Of a stretch of DNA of 64,000 bases, positions 63,966-64,000 are shown piece by piece. The position numbers were made by a program, and so were the translations under genes. The stretch covers positions 1-64,000 of the forward strand of contig JANYAR010000175.1 of the NCBI GenBank assembly GCA_025361185.1, in the 5' to 3' direction. This DNA is from Alphaproteobacteria bacterium (GTDB taxonomy: Bacteria > Pseudomonadota > Alphaproteobacteria > Micropepsales > Micropepsaceae). Every line of letters starts with the position of its first letter. The stretch's first letter is position 1. Below the pieces are notes generated by a model, which saw nothing but the letters and a program-made list of their open reading frames with translations, had not been told where the DNA came from and searched no databases.

Positions 63966-64000
63966 CTGAGGGATGGCTAGGCCTCGTCGAGATTTACGCT

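Overview
The window is a gene-dense, GC-rich stretch of a free-living alphaproteobacterial chromosome. The evidence is the cell-cycle methyltransferase CcrM, the split ATP synthase b/b' subunits, a NadQ-type regulator next to nadABC, ETF-ubiquinone oxidoreductase, DUF3126, DUF2007 and GlyQ/GlyS. Frequent GTG/TTG starts and stop/start overlaps fit this. I cannot fix the family from sequence alone. No rRNA, tRNA, CRISPR array, transposase or integrase was seen.

Layout. 1-7.0 kb: the 5' part of sdhB on the minus strand, then rpe, a heparinase-like gene and a membrane protein, divergent from sdhCDA, so the succinate dehydrogenase genes are split. 7.0-9.6 kb: small envelope proteins (DUF4019, two glycine-zipper proteins, a GYF_2 protein). 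9.6-14 kb: gamma carbonic anhydrase, phoH, DUF3126, cysE and queC-queE. 14-18.7 kb: a PAS histidine kinase, a TauE/SafE permease, an HD hydrolase, a tyrosine phosphatase and a degenerate Nudix regulator (NadQ-like). 18.7-22.3 kb: nadA-nadB-nadC behind a promoter overlapped by a candidate operator, with a second candidate downstream. 22.4-29 kb: SleB-type hydrolase, ppdK, glyS and glyQ. 29-35.3 kb: TrmN6-like methyltransferase, DUF2007, polyprenyl synthase, ispE, a TPR lipoprotein and ETF-QO.

35.4-42 kb: a uracil-DNA glycosylase, a lytic transglycosylase, GNAT, DUF1428, a GT2 glycosyltransferase, an NHL-repeat protein, a REP-like palindrome and an unrecognised membrane protein. 42.0-42.4 kb holds no gene, but it has two tandem, similarly folding RNA-like units, each ending in a terminator, then a near-consensus SOS box before a radical SAM gene. 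43.5-46 kb: rnhB and a group of small secreted, zinc-ribbon or membrane proteins. 46.0-47.2 kb: ccrM, preceded by seven GANTC sites in 78 bp, mostly about 10 bp apart. 47.2-54 kb: mutY, a DUF721 gene, two DsbA-like thioredoxins and smc. 54-56.6 kb: atpIBEF'F (the Fo part only) closed by a terminator. 56.6-64 kb: a cupin-like secreted protein, aspS, an alkaline-phosphatase-family hydrolase, rnd, two small secreted proteins and a small membrane protein inside inverted repeats.

Most of the window is housekeeping. The best candidates for something new are non-coding or very small: the GANTC array before ccrM, the tandem RNA units at 42.04-42.30 kb, the nadABC operator/hairpin region, GC-rich repeats that run into the start of mutY and possibly ispE, and two very short membrane-protein genes missing from the ORF track.
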